DNA of 64,000 nt from Sporosarcina sp. ZBG7A (GCF_000813425.1 NZ_JWIB01000001.1:1-64000); one strand, 5' to 3'. Numbered from the stretch's first letter, positions 42,545 through 51,113 are shown. Notes: generated from the letters alone by a model not told the origin. Program-made: numbers and translations.

Positions 42545-43016
42545 CACGGATAAAGTGGAGTATCAATCGCCACTTGGTGTAATTGAAATAGTGGGAACTG
42601 AGGAAGCGATTGTTTCGATTTTATTTACAGATTCCGACGTTGTCAGGAAAAGGCTAACAGATTCAACCTTTCAAGTAGTCAAAGACTGCTACAACGAGCT
42701 GGATGAATACTTTAACGGAACGCGTAAAGAATTTACGGTTCCTTATATGAATGAGGGAACCGAATTCAGACGAAACGTCTGGCAAGCACTAACGGATATT
42801 CCTTACGCACAAACCGCGTCTTATCGAGATATCGCCTGTTCGATCGGCAACGAAAAAGCAGTGCGCGCAGTGGGTACGGCTAATGGAAAAAACAAACTGA
42901 GCATTATCATTCCTTGTCATCGAATTATCGGATCGAACGGAACGTTGACTGGATACGCAGGTGGCTTGTGGCGGAAAGAATGGCTGCTTGCCCATGAACA
43001 AAAATATAAGCAATGA
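42507..43016 (+). CDS. ogt: methylated-DNA--protein-cysteine methyltransferase
   Basis: About 169 residues. It transfers the methyl group from O6-methylguanine to its own Cys in the PCHRII motif (IIPCHRIIGSNGTLTGYAGG), after a helix-turn-helix (TASYRDIACSIGNEKAVRAVG). The N-terminal half is a shortened RNase-H-like domain typical of Ogt/AdaB. ATG 42507 is chosen, with GGGGAGG about 11 bases upstream; ATG 42498 is also in frame but only 2 bases after that site. The gene starts inside alkA, overlapping by 38-47 bases. It is the last gene of the repair operon. Confidence 0.9.
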   Translation: MQHSIYGNHCLTDTDKVEYQSPLGVIEIVGTEEAIVSILFTDSDVVRKRLTDSTFQVVKDCYNELDEYFNGTRKEFTVPYMNEGTEFRRNVWQALTDIPYAQTASYRDIACSIGNEKAVRAVGTANGKNKLSIIIPCHRIIGSNGTLTGYAGGLWRKEWLLAHEQKYKQ

Positions 43017-43139
43017 TTTTAGTGTGCCGTGAGATGTGCCTATTTAATGGGATTCATGCGGTAGCCAAGTTTGATTTCACGCGCATATCATAAAGTTAAA
43101 AGGAAATACTACCTCTAAAAATGAGGTAGGTGTAATTAG

Positions 43140-43649
43140 ATGAAAGCTGGCCACTTGGTGTTTTTGATGCTGATGTTCAGTTTGATGGCTATTTTCGTTG
43201 TAACTTTTGAAAAACCATCAGAGGTACAAGCCTTGATAGGAAAAAAAGAAAAGTCATCGAATGGAATTAAAGAGCCATGCAGTCTGGTTTTGGAGCCAGT
43301 TGATAAAAAACTTAAGAACGCGAAAGGTGTAGCATTAGTATACAAAGTGCAATTAAATCCACCCAGTTTTGCACGAACGAATATCAGTATCCTTGCTGTA
43401 CATCTCCCTGAACCGTCTTCTTATGGCGATTACGATAGCTATGAAGGATTTGCGTATATACCGGAAGAAATCAGCTGGCGGTTTAAGCTTTATCCCACCC
43501 CGGAGGAATATAGTCCAAGTTGGGCTGGCCGATTTGACTTGATCACCGCGGACATGAAAAACGCGGTAGTACAAGTACGTCTCTCGAATACCAAAACAGA
43601 TAAGCTTGGTCCTAGTGTTCTAACTAACACTATTAGCAACTGTAACTGA
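43140..43649 (+). CDS. secreted hypothetical protein
   Basis: A 169-residue protein with an N-terminal hydrophobic segment (HLVFLMLMFSLMAIFVVTF) serving as signal or anchor, then a soluble domain rich in beta-strands and aromatics (YKVQLNPPSFARTNISILAVH, FAYIPEEISWRFKLYP). I do not recognise the family. GAGGTAGGTG precedes ATG 43140. It is followed directly by the 21-bp repeat region without an intervening terminator. Confidence 0.6.
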   Translation: MKAGHLVFLMLMFSLMAIFVVTFEKPSEVQALIGKKEKSSNGIKEPCSLVLEPVDKKLKNAKGVALVYKVQLNPPSFARTNISILAVHLPEPSSYGDYDSYEGFAYIPEEISWRFKLYPTPEEYSPSWAGRFDLITADMKNAVVQVRLSNTKTDKLGPSVLTNTISNCN

Positions 43650-43689
43650 TTTATTTAATAGGATGCTTGATCGGCTCATCTGGGGGTCA

Positions 43690-43857
43690 ACTCGCTCGTT
43701 TCGGGGGGCGACCCGCTCGTTCCCGCGGTCAACCCGATCGTTTCGGAGTGCAACCCGCTCGTTCCCGTGAGCAACCCAATCGTTTCCACGGTCGACCCGC
43801 CCGTTCCCGCAAGCAACCCGCTCGTTTCCACGTTCACCCCACCCACTCCCACCAAAC
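43690..43857. repeat. 21-bp tandem repeat, eight imperfect units
   Basis: Eight units of exactly 21 bases, at 43690, 43711, 43732, 43753, 43774, 43795, 43816 and 43837. The typical unit contains ACCCGCTCGTTTCC and ends in variable CGGTCA-like bases. Units 2 to 7 are the best conserved and unit 8 is degenerate. The GC content is far above the surroundings. As 21 is seven codons, heptapeptide-like frames stay open on both strands, but none has a start signal. The rest of 43650-43965 holds no gene. Possible roles: protein-binding array, transcript end, or mobile minisatellite. Confidence 0.85.
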
Positions 43858-43965
43858 TCCCTCTTAAAACTATCTCTATATTCCCTATTATTCAAAAAAA
43901 CAATTGGAATTTCCCTTACATCTTGTTACGCTTGAGTAAATAGAGCGGTTTGGGGGAAATGCCAG

Positions 43966-44760
43966 ATGCAAACAGAACCAATTATTTCACTGCGGGACCT
44001 TACGATGGAATACCCTGGGAAACGTGTTTTGGACGGAATTTCACTGGATGTCTTTAGAGGGCAGATCATCGGCTACATCGGACCGAATGGTGCTGGGAAA
44101 AGTACAACGTTGAAAATTTTACTTGGACTGATTCAAGATTACAAAGGGACGGTCGAGATCTTTGGAAACGATTTACGAAACGAAGACCAGGACGTTAAAC
44201 GTAGGATAGGTTACGTGCCGGAGAATGCAGAGATCTACGATACGCTGACACCTATGGAATATTTGACGTTCGTGGGAGAGCTATATGGGATGAAAAGAGC
44301 AGCGGTGGAACACAAAGCGAAGCAACTCATGACTGAACTTGGACTCGAAGACGTCCTACATACTCGGATTTCATCATTCTCCAAAGGCATGAAGCAGAAG
44401 GTGCTGATCATCTCAAGTTTACTTCATGATCCTGATATTTTATTTTTAGATGAACCCTTGAGTGGACTCGACGCCAATAGCGTCATGGTCGTCAAAGATA
44501 TTTTAGCAATGCTTGCGGCGAGTGGAAAAACCATTTTTTACTCCTCACACATAATGGATGTCGTAGAGAAAATCAGTAATCGAATTGTGCTTTTATACAA
44601 CGGGAAAATTGCAGCCGATGGGTCATTTGATGAATTAAAAGGTCAAGGTGAAGCAGGATCTCTGGAAATGCTATTTAATCAGCTGACAGGTTTTAACGAA
44701 CATCAGCAAACAGCGAGGCGTTTTGTAGAACTCGTAACGGGTGGTGAAACGGATGGATAA
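43966..44760 (+). CDS. ABC transporter ATP-binding protein (export type)
   Basis: A 264-residue ABC ATPase: Walker A GPNGAGKST (residues about 42-50), signature FSKGMKQKV, Walker B ILFLDEPLSGLDA, and the H-loop in YSSHIMD. The LSGLD and KGM signature place it with ABC-2 exporters of the CcmA/EcsA class. The stop overlaps the start of the permease gene, so they are coupled. Substrate unknown. Confidence 0.9.
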   Translation: MQTEPIISLRDLTMEYPGKRVLDGISLDVFRGQIIGYIGPNGAGKSTTLKILLGLIQDYKGTVEIFGNDLRNEDQDVKRRIGYVPENAEIYDTLTPMEYLTFVGELYGMKRAAVEHKAKQLMTELGLEDVLHTRISSFSKGMKQKVLIISSLLHDPDILFLDEPLSGLDANSVMVVKDILAMLAASGKTIFYSSHIMDVVEKISNRIVLLYNGKIAADGSFDELKGQGEAGSLEMLFNQLTGFNEHQQTARRFVELVTGGETDG

Positions 44761-46387
44761 CTTCCGTTCGTTACGTGTAATGGATGTGTTTAAGGGGCTC
44801 TTCCAAGCGTTTGGGATTGACTATCCTTCCATGCGGACAATTGTCGGGCTAAAACTGACAATGGATGAACGGCGCATCCCTGTTGTGTTTTCACAAACGA
44901 AACTGAAAGAAGGCAACCAGTTTCTAAAATCACTTGGATTGTATGTGCTATACGGGCTAGCAACAATTCCTTTCCTATTCTTTGGCGACAGTGTGATGCT
45001 CCAGATGGGAATTGTATTCGGAATTGCGATGTTCATGATTATGACGTCACTTATTGCGGACTTTTCTAGCGTGCTACTGGATGTAAGGGATCGTATTCTG
45101 CTCGCTGCTGTTCCGGTGGATGATCGAACGCTGAATGCTGCCAAGCTCGTTCACGTCAGTATTTACATGACACTGATCGCGTTATCATTACTAGGTATCC
45201 CTTCCATCGTAATCCTTGTATCCAAAGGGATTTCGTTCTTCTTATTGTTCCTTGTAATGATGATTTTTCTGATGCTGCTCATTATTGCACTTACTGCGAT
45301 CACATACATGGTGATGCTACGCGTTTTCGATGGTGAACGACTGAAAGATATGATCAATTACGTACAAATCCTATTGTCAGTCGGTGTTTTTGTAGGGTAT
45401 CAAGTTTTAATGCGCTCGTTTGAGTTCGTAGGTCTAACCATTTCGTATGAGTTCAGCTGGTGGCATTTCCTGATTCCGCCACTATGGTTTGCAGCACCTT
45501 TTGAATGGTTGCTAGGGGGCAATACAAGCAAACCGCTTATTGTACTCTCAATTGCTGCCTTCATCATTCCCATTTTTGCGATTTGGATGTACATCCGTAA
45601 AATGCCGTTGTTTGAACGTGACCTTCAGAAGCTAATGTCAGAAACAAGAGGCGGAAAACAAAAACACGCTGTGATGATGAAATTCTGGGAGAGGGTGCTC
45701 TGCAGAAATAGTGAAGAGCGTGCAAGCTTCAGGTTTTCATGGCAACTGATGAAGCGTGAACGCGATTTTAAACTGAAAGTGTATCCATCGTTAGGTATCG
45801 GCTTTGTCGCACCGTTCCTCTTTTTATATATCTTTTTATCAGATGGAACGTGGGAAGACATGATAACCTCCAATATGTATTTCATGATTTACTTTGGATT
45901 TCTCATCATTGGCCCACTTGCAGTGATGCTGAGTTATTCAAGTAAATTCAAAGGGGCGTGGATCTATGCGGTCGCTCCGATAACAAGCGTATCGCGTGTG
46001 AAACGAGCCGCTTTAAAAGCGAGTCTAGCACAGTTGTTTTTACCGGTGTATCTCCTGCAGGCAGTTATATTCACGGTTTTCTTCGGATGGCGCATTGTTC
46101 CTGATCTCGTTGTCGTACTGTTTTCAGCTGTCCTGTATGCAGTCATCTGTTATGCAATAGGGGCAAAAGGTACATTCCCGTTTTCACTTCCAATGGGTGA
46201 GTCTGTTCAATCGGGAACAGCAAAGCAGATTATCCTCATGCTGCTCATTGGAGTTTTTGTAGGAGTCCATATCCTGATGTCAAAGATTCCATATGGAACT
46301 CCGATTTACTTAGTCGTGATTGTAGTTGGATGTCTAGTTGGTTGGAAGGTGCTTCTTCCGATTAAGCGAAAGACAGCATATATGTAA
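44753..46387 (+). CDS. ABC exporter membrane subunit
   Basis: A 544-residue membrane protein with about ten transmembrane helices, the partner of the preceding ATPase. Long hydrophobic runs are at residues about 65-105, 135-190 and 205-235, and again in the C-terminal third. There is a soluble charged stretch around residues 300-345. ATG 44753 is 9 bases after GGGTGGTG; GTG 44741 is also open. The gene overlaps the ATPase by 8 bases. It resembles the large permeases of YhaP/EcsB-like exporters in size only, so its cargo is not assigned. Confidence 0.75.
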   Translation: MDNFRSLRVMDVFKGLFQAFGIDYPSMRTIVGLKLTMDERRIPVVFSQTKLKEGNQFLKSLGLYVLYGLATIPFLFFGDSVMLQMGIVFGIAMFMIMTSLIADFSSVLLDVRDRILLAAVPVDDRTLNAAKLVHVSIYMTLIALSLLGIPSIVILVSKGISFFLLFLVMMIFLMLLIIALTAITYMVMLRVFDGERLKDMINYVQILLSVGVFVGYQVLMRSFEFVGLTISYEFSWWHFLIPPLWFAAPFEWLLGGNTSKPLIVLSIAAFIIPIFAIWMYIRKMPLFERDLQKLMSETRGGKQKHAVMMKFWERVLCRNSEERASFRFSWQLMKRERDFKLKVYPSLGIGFVAPFLFLYIFLSDGTWEDMITSNMYFMIYFGFLIIGPLAVMLSYSSKFKGAWIYAVAPITSVSRVKRAALKASLAQLFLPVYLLQAVIFTVFFGWRIVPDLVVVLFSAVLYAVICYAIGAKGTFPFSLPMGESVQSGTAKQIILMLLIGVFVGVHILMSKIPYGTPIYLVVIVVGCLVGWKVLLPIKRKTAYM

Positions 46388-46390
46388 AAT

Positions 46391-46429
46391 GGACCTACCT
46401 GGCTAATTAAGTTGGGTAGGTCTATTTTG
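46391..46429 (+). terminator. terminator of the ABC exporter operon
   Basis: GACCTACC (46392-46399) pairs with GGTAGGTC (46415-46422), followed by TATTTT. Confidence 0.8.
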
Positions 46430-46498
46430 GGGATTCCAAGAAGAATCTAACGTCTACCGAAACTTTTCCGATTTTCTTTCGTAATAAGGGGAAAAGGG

Positions 46499-47014
46499 GT
46501 GAATCATTTGTCAAAGTGGACAGGCTATCAATTAGGGATCGTGTGTGTGGTGATTGCAGGCTTGGTGAGCAAGCATTTTTACATAATTTCAATTCATGAG
46601 TGGCTTGAAAGTCTACAGAGTTGGATGAACCCTTCCATTGCGATTACATTTGTCTGCATCATTGTTACGGTTTGGAGTATGGCAGCAGTATTGTACTGGC
46701 AAGACCGTAAGAATACGCAGTTTTTCACGCATAAAATCTGGAGGGTCCTTCCTGCTATCTTAGGAGTAGTATTTGTACTTTCGTTAATTGGATTTATTGT
46801 TTTAGGAGTCACGGTATTTTCATCGATCACTCAAGATCAGCAATGGCAGATTGATATAGTCCTATTATACTTTTTAACTCTAATGTATTTATTTGTCCTA
46901 TCGGTAGTTCAGCGCTACGGTAAGGTGAGAACGTCGGAAGACTTAATCGTCTATTCGGCGAACTGCACCGTGCTTGTCCTGCTCATTACCATGTTTTTTA
47001 TTCCAAATATTTAA
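46499..47014 (+). CDS. hypothetical four-helix membrane protein
   Basis: A 171-residue protein with about four transmembrane helices (near residues 10-26, 45-65, 85-107, 117-137) plus a final hydrophobic stretch. No family is recognised. GTG 46499 with AAGGGG 7 bases upstream fits, but TTG 46508 with GGGGTGA is nearly as good. It ends just before an AAA ATPase gene. Confidence 0.6.
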   Translation: MNHLSKWTGYQLGIVCVVIAGLVSKHFYIISIHEWLESLQSWMNPSIAITFVCIIVTVWSMAAVLYWQDRKNTQFFTHKIWRVLPAILGVVFVLSLIGFIVLGVTVFSSITQDQQWQIDIVLLYFLTLMYLFVLSVVQRYGKVRTSEDLIVYSANCTVLVLLITMFFIPNI

Positions 47015-47046
47015 TATTGCTATCACCAATGGAAGGGAGTGATTGC

Positions 47047-47754
47047 GTGTTTTTAAACAAGGTTACGCTTCTAAATGAAGAACGGAAAAAGGGATATCCT
47101 TTCAACATACCGGTTGTGCAGTCGTTGACTGAACTAGAGTTAACGCACCCTGTTACTTATCTTGTTGGAGAAAATGGATCAGGGAAGTCAACGTTACTTG
47201 AAGGGATTGCGGACGTGTGCGGCTTTAATACTGCGGGTGGTGGGCGTAACAATCAGTATGAAGTGGACGCAGCTGGGAGTGATCTTTCGGATTACTTGCG
47301 ACTATCATGGATGCCGAAAGTGACGAATGGATTTTTTCTGAGAGCCGAATCGTTTTATCAGTTTGCATCCCATGTGGACCAAATGGGTTCTTATGATGCA
47401 TATGGTGGAAAGTCCTTGCACCATCAATCGCACGGGGAATCGTTTATGTCCCTATTCCTAAATCGTTTTGACGGCAGAGCGCTGTATTTGTTGGATGAAC
47501 CAGAAGCGGCATTATCCCCTCAGCGCCAATTAACGTTTTTGCGGATTATCCATGAGCTTGTAGAAGAGGAAAACTGTCAATTCATCATTGCCACGCATTC
47601 TCCTATTTTGCTTGGCTATCCAGGGGCATCCATTCTAAGCTTCGATGGAGGGGCAATCCAAGCAATTGACTATGAGCAGACTCATCATGTTCAAGTGACG
47701 AAATATTTCTTAGATCATAGAGAAAAGTTTTTAAAAGAGTTATTTGAAGAATGA
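47047..47754 (+). CDS. AAA/ABC-type ATPase (AAA_21-like)
   Basis: A 235-residue ATPase: Walker A VGENGSGKST (residues about 40-49), a short signature SHGESFMSLFLNRF, Walker B ALYLLDEPEAALSP and the His switch in IATHSPILLG. This order is that of soluble AAA_21 or SMC-like ATPases, not of membrane transporters. GTG 47047 is 6 bases after GAAGGGAG; ATG 47029 and TTG 47017 are in frame but less well placed. It has no nuclease partner, which would be expected in an OLD- or Gabija-like system. The role is unknown. Confidence 0.8.
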   Translation: MFLNKVTLLNEERKKGYPFNIPVVQSLTELELTHPVTYLVGENGSGKSTLLEGIADVCGFNTAGGGRNNQYEVDAAGSDLSDYLRLSWMPKVTNGFFLRAESFYQFASHVDQMGSYDAYGGKSLHHQSHGESFMSLFLNRFDGRALYLLDEPEAALSPQRQLTFLRIIHELVEEENCQFIIATHSPILLGYPGASILSFDGGAIQAIDYEQTHHVQVTKYFLDHREKFLKELFEE

Positions 47755-47800
47755 TGTATGTTGAGGTGTGATTCATCTTTGAATTCCTTTTTTTATTCAC

Positions 47801-48196
47801 TCAGCGTTTATCTACTACTTGAAATTCAAATCCCTTTTCACTAAGATCTTTTAATTTGATGGCTTTTGCACTCTCTACGAGGGGATCGTCAACGGCATGA
47901 GTGATGGTGGCTGTAATAATTGGTTGACTGAACCTTTTATGTGCTTTGAGATCGAGTGAGCTGTATGCGTTCGGCTCATTTAAGTGATACACGATATACG
48001 TATGGTCTCCGTGTCGGTATGTACTAAATGCATCATGATTTGGTAACTCCTTCAGACCGCGCTGCACATGATCAGGCAGTTTAGAAGGATCTACAAGTTC
48101 ATACTCCATGGGGTGATGCATTGAGCTATATAAGCTAAATCCAATTAATAAAATTAGTACAACATACGTGAGGTCCCATCTGCGCATTTTCTTCAA
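47801..48196 (-). CDS. hypothetical membrane-anchored protein
   Basis: A 131-residue protein with one N-terminal transmembrane helix (WDLTYVVLILLIGFSLYSS) and an extracellular domain of about 95 residues (HGDHTYIVYHLNEPNAYSS ...). I do not recognise the family. TTG 48196 has GAAGGAAGG 8 bases upstream on the minus strand; an internal ATG at 48187 is another start. It stands alone between a convergent AAA gene and the ECF S component. Confidence 0.6.
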   Translation of the reverse strand: MKKMRRWDLTYVVLILLIGFSLYSSMHHPMEYELVDPSKLPDHVQRGLKELPNHDAFSTYRHGDHTYIVYHLNEPNAYSSLDLKAHKRFSQPIITATITHAVDDPLVESAKAIKLKDLSEKGFEFQVVDKR

Positions 48197-48269
48197 ATAG
48201 AAAACCTTCCTTCACAAATTGTTTCTACTTATACGTTAGTGAGGTCATAAGGTTCCCATCGTTCCCAAT

Positions 48270-48308
48270 TTAAAAAGCCAAACTCCGATTAGATCGGAAC
48301 TTGGCTTG
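48270..48308 (-). terminator. terminator of the ECF S component gene
   Basis: AAGCCAA (48275-48281) and TTGGCTT (48301-48307) with inner TCCGAT/ATCGGA; a T-run follows in the minus direction. Confidence 0.8.
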
Positions 48309-48315
48309 TAATGCA

Positions 48316-48855
48316 TTACTTGAACACTGCAACTTTCTTAAGTAGGACACAGACTGGAATGGCAACAGCGATTCCGACAGCATTTTGGACAAGGTTCCCC
48401 GGGATTGAAGCGAGTGGAACCGCCAAGCTTTTGAAGAGAATACTTTCTCCTATATAATATCCAACAAGCATCACAGGCACAGAAACGGTCATAGCGATTA
48501 CGTTAAACGTCGTTCTATTTCCTTTACGCCCATTCGACCACGCAATCTTTCCTACGACGTATCCTTGCAAACCACGAGCCACCAGGCTGATTGGCGCCCA
48601 TAGAGTCCATCCTGAGACTAAGTCGAACAGGCCCATTCCGAACGCTCCGGCAATGGCGCCCTTTTTAGGACCAAACAGAATCGAGAAGATAAAGAGCATC
48701 CCTGTACCAAGATGCACCAGACCTCCATTGGCTGTAATCGGCAATTTAATATTTAATAAGAGTGTAGCAACAAATACAAGTGCAATTCCCATAGCGGATA
48801 AAATCATGTCAAACGTACTAGACTTCGTTTTAGTAGTTGTAGCAACAGCTTTCAT
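48316..48855 (-). CDS. ECF transporter S component (HmpT/COG4720-like)
   Basis: A 179-residue membrane protein with about six helices. The text GGLVHLGTGMLFIFSILFG and GAFGMGLFDLVSGWTLWAP is that of ECF vitamin-transport S components of the COG4720/PF07155 group (HmpT, PdxU and others). It would bind its vitamin and share the EcfAAT energising module encoded elsewhere. The ligand (a pyrimidine, pyridoxal or other B vitamin precursor) cannot be read. The ATG has AAGGGG 9 bases upstream. The leader folds so that this site is paired (see 48863-48960). Confidence 0.8.
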   Translation of the reverse strand: MKAVATTTKTKSSTFDMILSAMGIALVFVATLLLNIKLPITANGGLVHLGTGMLFIFSILFGPKKGAIAGAFGMGLFDLVSGWTLWAPISLVARGLQGYVVGKIAWSNGRKGNRTTFNVIAMTVSVPVMLVGYYIGESILFKSLAVPLASIPGNLVQNAVGIAVAIPVCVLLKKVAVFK

Positions 48856-48862
48856 TGTTCAT

Positions 48863-48990
48863 GACCCCTTCATCATTTCTGCGTTTGTTGCAGTATTGCT
48901 AAACTTTAGCAAAGGACTGGTCTAATGGAAAGGTTCACTTTTGAACGAATCGAAAGGGTCAGATTATAGAAGGTGTACCTCTAGAATGAA
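48863..48990 (-). promoter_or_regulatory. promoter and folded leader of the ECF S component, candidate riboswitch
   Basis: On the minus strand TATAAT (48968-48963) is preceded by TTCATT with 16 bases spacing. In the RNA, GACCCTTTC (48960-48952) pairs with GAAGGGGTC (48871-48863), which contains the ribosome site. Inside that closing stem lie three perfect hairpins: GTTCA/TGAAC (48933-48946), TTGCTAA/TTAGCAA (48896-48912) and CTGC/GCAG (48879-48893). The result is a multi-way junction that hides the ribosome site, as in translational riboswitches. No TPP, FMN, cobalamin, preQ1 or folate consensus is recognised. Confidence 0.55.
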
Positions 48991-49106
48991 CGAACTGATT
49001 TAGTCTACTCTCTTTACATTCGATTAGTGGTAAGAAATGGCGGAGTAATCTATCATTGATTCCAAGATAAGTATTAAGACAGACAGCTCAAATAGGAGGT
49101 AATGAG

Positions 49107-49724
49107 ATGAGCTACAAATGGTTGGAATGGGCACAACGAATACAATCGATTTCACAGGCAGGACTGACTTTTTCAAGCGATGCATTCGATCGGGAACGCT
49201 ATGAGGAATTGCGGACAATTAGTGCGGAAATTATGGCGTCTCATTCAAAATCTGAAATGCAAAATATTCAAGACCTTTTTAAAGAGGAGAAGGGATATCC
49301 GACGCCAAAGATAGATGTTAGGGGAGTAGTGTTTCAAGACGATCAAATCTTACTTGTGAAAGAAACACACGACAACAAATGGGCATTGCCAGGTGGTTTT
49401 TGTGAAATCGGCTTGTCTGCTGCAGAAAATGTGATGAAAGAAATACGAGAAGAGTCAGGATACGTAGTTCAACCGAAAAAATTAGTGGCGTTGATGGATA
49501 TGAACCAGTACTCACCGATACCCCAAGCGTTTCACTATTATAAAGTCTTCGTTCAATGCGAGATTATTGGGGGACAACCTATCACTGGAATTGAGACAGC
49601 GGAAATCGGGTTCTTCACTGAAAACAATCTCCCGGAACTTTCTGTGAAGCGCAATACAGCAGAACAGATACATATCCTTTTTGAATTCAATCGCAATCCT
49701 TATAAAGAAACATGGATTGACTAG
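49107..49724 (+). CDS. Nudix hydrolase with N-terminal NUDIX_N domain
   Basis: A 205-residue protein. Residues 1-62 are the helical NUDIX_N extension (KWLEWAQRIQSISQAGLTFS). Then comes a Nudix domain with box GGFCEIGLSAAE ... REESG (about residues 95-120), in the NUDIX_N-containing group often annotated ADP-ribose or nucleotide-sugar pyrophosphatase. AGGAGG precedes ATG 49107. The GNAT gene follows 37 bases later, so they may be cotranscribed. The substrate is not certain. Confidence 0.88.
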   Translation: MSYKWLEWAQRIQSISQAGLTFSSDAFDRERYEELRTISAEIMASHSKSEMQNIQDLFKEEKGYPTPKIDVRGVVFQDDQILLVKETHDNKWALPGGFCEIGLSAAENVMKEIREESGYVVQPKKLVALMDMNQYSPIPQAFHYYKVFVQCEIIGGQPITGIETAEIGFFTENNLPELSVKRNTAEQIHILFEFNRNPYKETWID

Positions 49725-49761
49725 GACATGAAAACACGTTTAGCAGAAAGAAGGGGTAGAG

Positions 49762-50484
49762 ATGGAACTGTTCAGCACCATTAAGAAAGAAAAAGAGTAT
49801 TGGTTAGTAGACCAGGTGAAACAAGCCCAGGTAAGTGAACACGACTATGAAGTAGCTTTCAATGAGCTTTTGAAAGACTGGAATCACCAGGAAGTGGACT
49901 ACTTATCATTATTGATGGATGAGACGTATGAGACATGGTTGCTTAAAAAAGGACTCCATAAGGTATCTGTAATCGTTGAATACACTCTTGATTTAAATAC
50001 AATCGATAGTCAAAGGTCAGATATTTCTTCAATTGTATTAGCCACTTGTGAAATGAGCGATGAAACTTTTGCAAACTTATATGAGCAATGTCGTAGTGGT
50101 TCTGCCAATAAAAACAAGCTCTTTACAATTGAGCAAATCATGGAGTCTTTTGAACTGGAACTGGGTCCGAATTGGAGATCTCATTGCATGATTTTCCAAA
50201 AAGAAGGCGAGCCAGTTGGCATCAGCATTCCGCATATTGAATCGGGTACGATGGATGAAGGTAGGCTATTCTACTTTGGTATTTTACCTGAATGGCGAGG
50301 CAAGGGGATGGGAACAGTCTGTCACCAACATACCCTTGACGCTTTAAAAGAATTCGGGGCAACGTACTATGTAGGGAGTACGGATGCTGCGAATGATGCA
50401 ATGATACGTGTATTCGAGAAAAACGGTTGTGTGTTGAGAGATCGCAAAGGAATTTATCGGATCGATCGACAGAGTACTGATTGA
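49762..50484 (+). CDS. GNAT family N-acetyltransferase
   Basis: A 240-residue protein with a C-terminal GNAT domain. The acetyl-CoA loop is ILPEWRGKGMGTVCH (about residues 173-187) and the later strand is YYVGSTDAANDAMIRVFEKNGC. The N-terminal 100 residues form a partial or degenerate copy of the fold, a common double-GNAT layout. AAGGGG precedes ATG 49762. The acceptor is unknown. Confidence 0.8.
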   Translation: MELFSTIKKEKEYWLVDQVKQAQVSEHDYEVAFNELLKDWNHQEVDYLSLLMDETYETWLLKKGLHKVSVIVEYTLDLNTIDSQRSDISSIVLATCEMSDETFANLYEQCRSGSANKNKLFTIEQIMESFELELGPNWRSHCMIFQKEGEPVGISIPHIESGTMDEGRLFYFGILPEWRGKGMGTVCHQHTLDALKEFGATYYVGSTDAANDAMIRVFEKNGCVLRDRKGIYRIDRQSTD

Positions 50485-50571
50485 AAAATTGGTTGACCAA
50501 GAAGAATACGTAACGAAGTTGGATATGCCTAGCTATGAACTTATTTCCCTTAACGGATAAGAGTGCAATAC

Positions 50572-50599
50572 TTGAAAAAACTTGTTGAGTAAGTATAAT
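50572..50599 (+). promoter_or_regulatory. promoter of the guanidine exporter operon
   Basis: TTGAAA (50572-50577), 16 bases, TATAAT (50594-50599). Transcription would start about 15 bases before the guanidine-I riboswitch. Confidence 0.75.
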
Positions 50600-50621
50600 G
50601 AGACTTAATTGTATATCAATG

Positions 50622-50743
50622 TTTTCTAGGGTTCCGTAACGAACTGTTAGTCTGGACCGAGAGAAAACTCACAGCATTGCTGTGTCACGGAAGGATAAAA
50701 GCCTGGGAGATTACTGTTTTCAGTATCTCTCGGGCTTTTTGTC
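50622..50743 (+). ncRNA. guanidine-I (ykkC) riboswitch with terminator
   Basis: The aptamer contains the class signatures in order: TTCTAGGGTTCCG (from 50624), CTGGACCGAGAGAAAAC (50652-50668), CACGGAAGGATAAAAGCC (50686-50703). The end of the aptamer overlaps a terminator: AAAGCC.GGGAGAT... pairs with ...ATCTCTCGGGCTTT (50698-50737), followed by T residues. Guanidine binding is expected to stabilise the aptamer and prevent termination, switching on the SMR exporter genes. The match to ykkC RNA is strong by eye. Confidence 0.92.
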
Positions 50744-50771
50744 TGTTGAAAAATATGGAGGTGTCATTGGC

Positions 50772-51113
50772 TTGAATGCAAATTGGATTAAAGTCGTCAT
50801 TGCAGCGGTATTTGAAGTGTTTTGGGTAGTGGGGTTAAAGCATGCGGATGGAGTTTTAGAGTGGACTGGGACAGTTATTGCCATCGTCATCAGCTTTTAT
50901 ATGATGATCATGGCAGGAAAAAAACTACCTGTCGGAACGGTATATGCCGTTTTTGTTGGCCTTGGTACTGCAGGAACAGTCTTTTCAGATATCGTATTTT
51001 TTGGAGAACCATTTAAAATTGTGAAGATGATTTTAATTATGGTGTTGTTAGCAGGGGTGATCGGGTTGAAAGTAGTGACTCCCGACACTGAACCAGAAGG
51101 GGGGCAATCATAA
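50772..51113 (+). CDS. SMR guanidinium exporter subunit, YkkC-like
   Basis: A 113-residue small multidrug resistance protein with four transmembrane helices. The essential Glu of helix 1 is in [16 protein letters not shown]. Further SMR motifs are [16 protein letters not shown] and the C-terminal GLKVV. The correct start is TTG 50772: GGAGGTG (50757-50763) lies 8 bases upstream, and an earlier start would fall inside the riboswitch. Its stop overlaps the next start by one base. The pair probably works as a heterodimer exporting guanidinium, as indicated by the riboswitch. Confidence 0.92.
   Translation: MNANWIKVVIAAVFEVFWVVGLKHADGVLEWTGTVIAIVISFYMMIMAGKKLPVGTVYAVFVGLGTAGTVFSDIVFFGEPFKIVKMILIMVLLAGVIGLKVVTPDTEPEGGQS

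Noticed and set aside
43690-43857. CRISPR array.
   Set aside because: Units are directly adjacent with no unique spacers, the repeats are imperfect, and no cas gene is present.
43620-43895. Open frames through the 21-bp repeat that read as heptapeptide repeats on both strands.
   Set aside because: A 21-base period keeps several frames open automatically; there is no ribosome site or signal, and coding on both strands is implausible.
47047-47754. AAA ATPase as part of a defence system (OLD, Gabija or similar).
   Set aside because: There is no TOPRIM or nuclease domain and no helicase or nuclease partner beside it.
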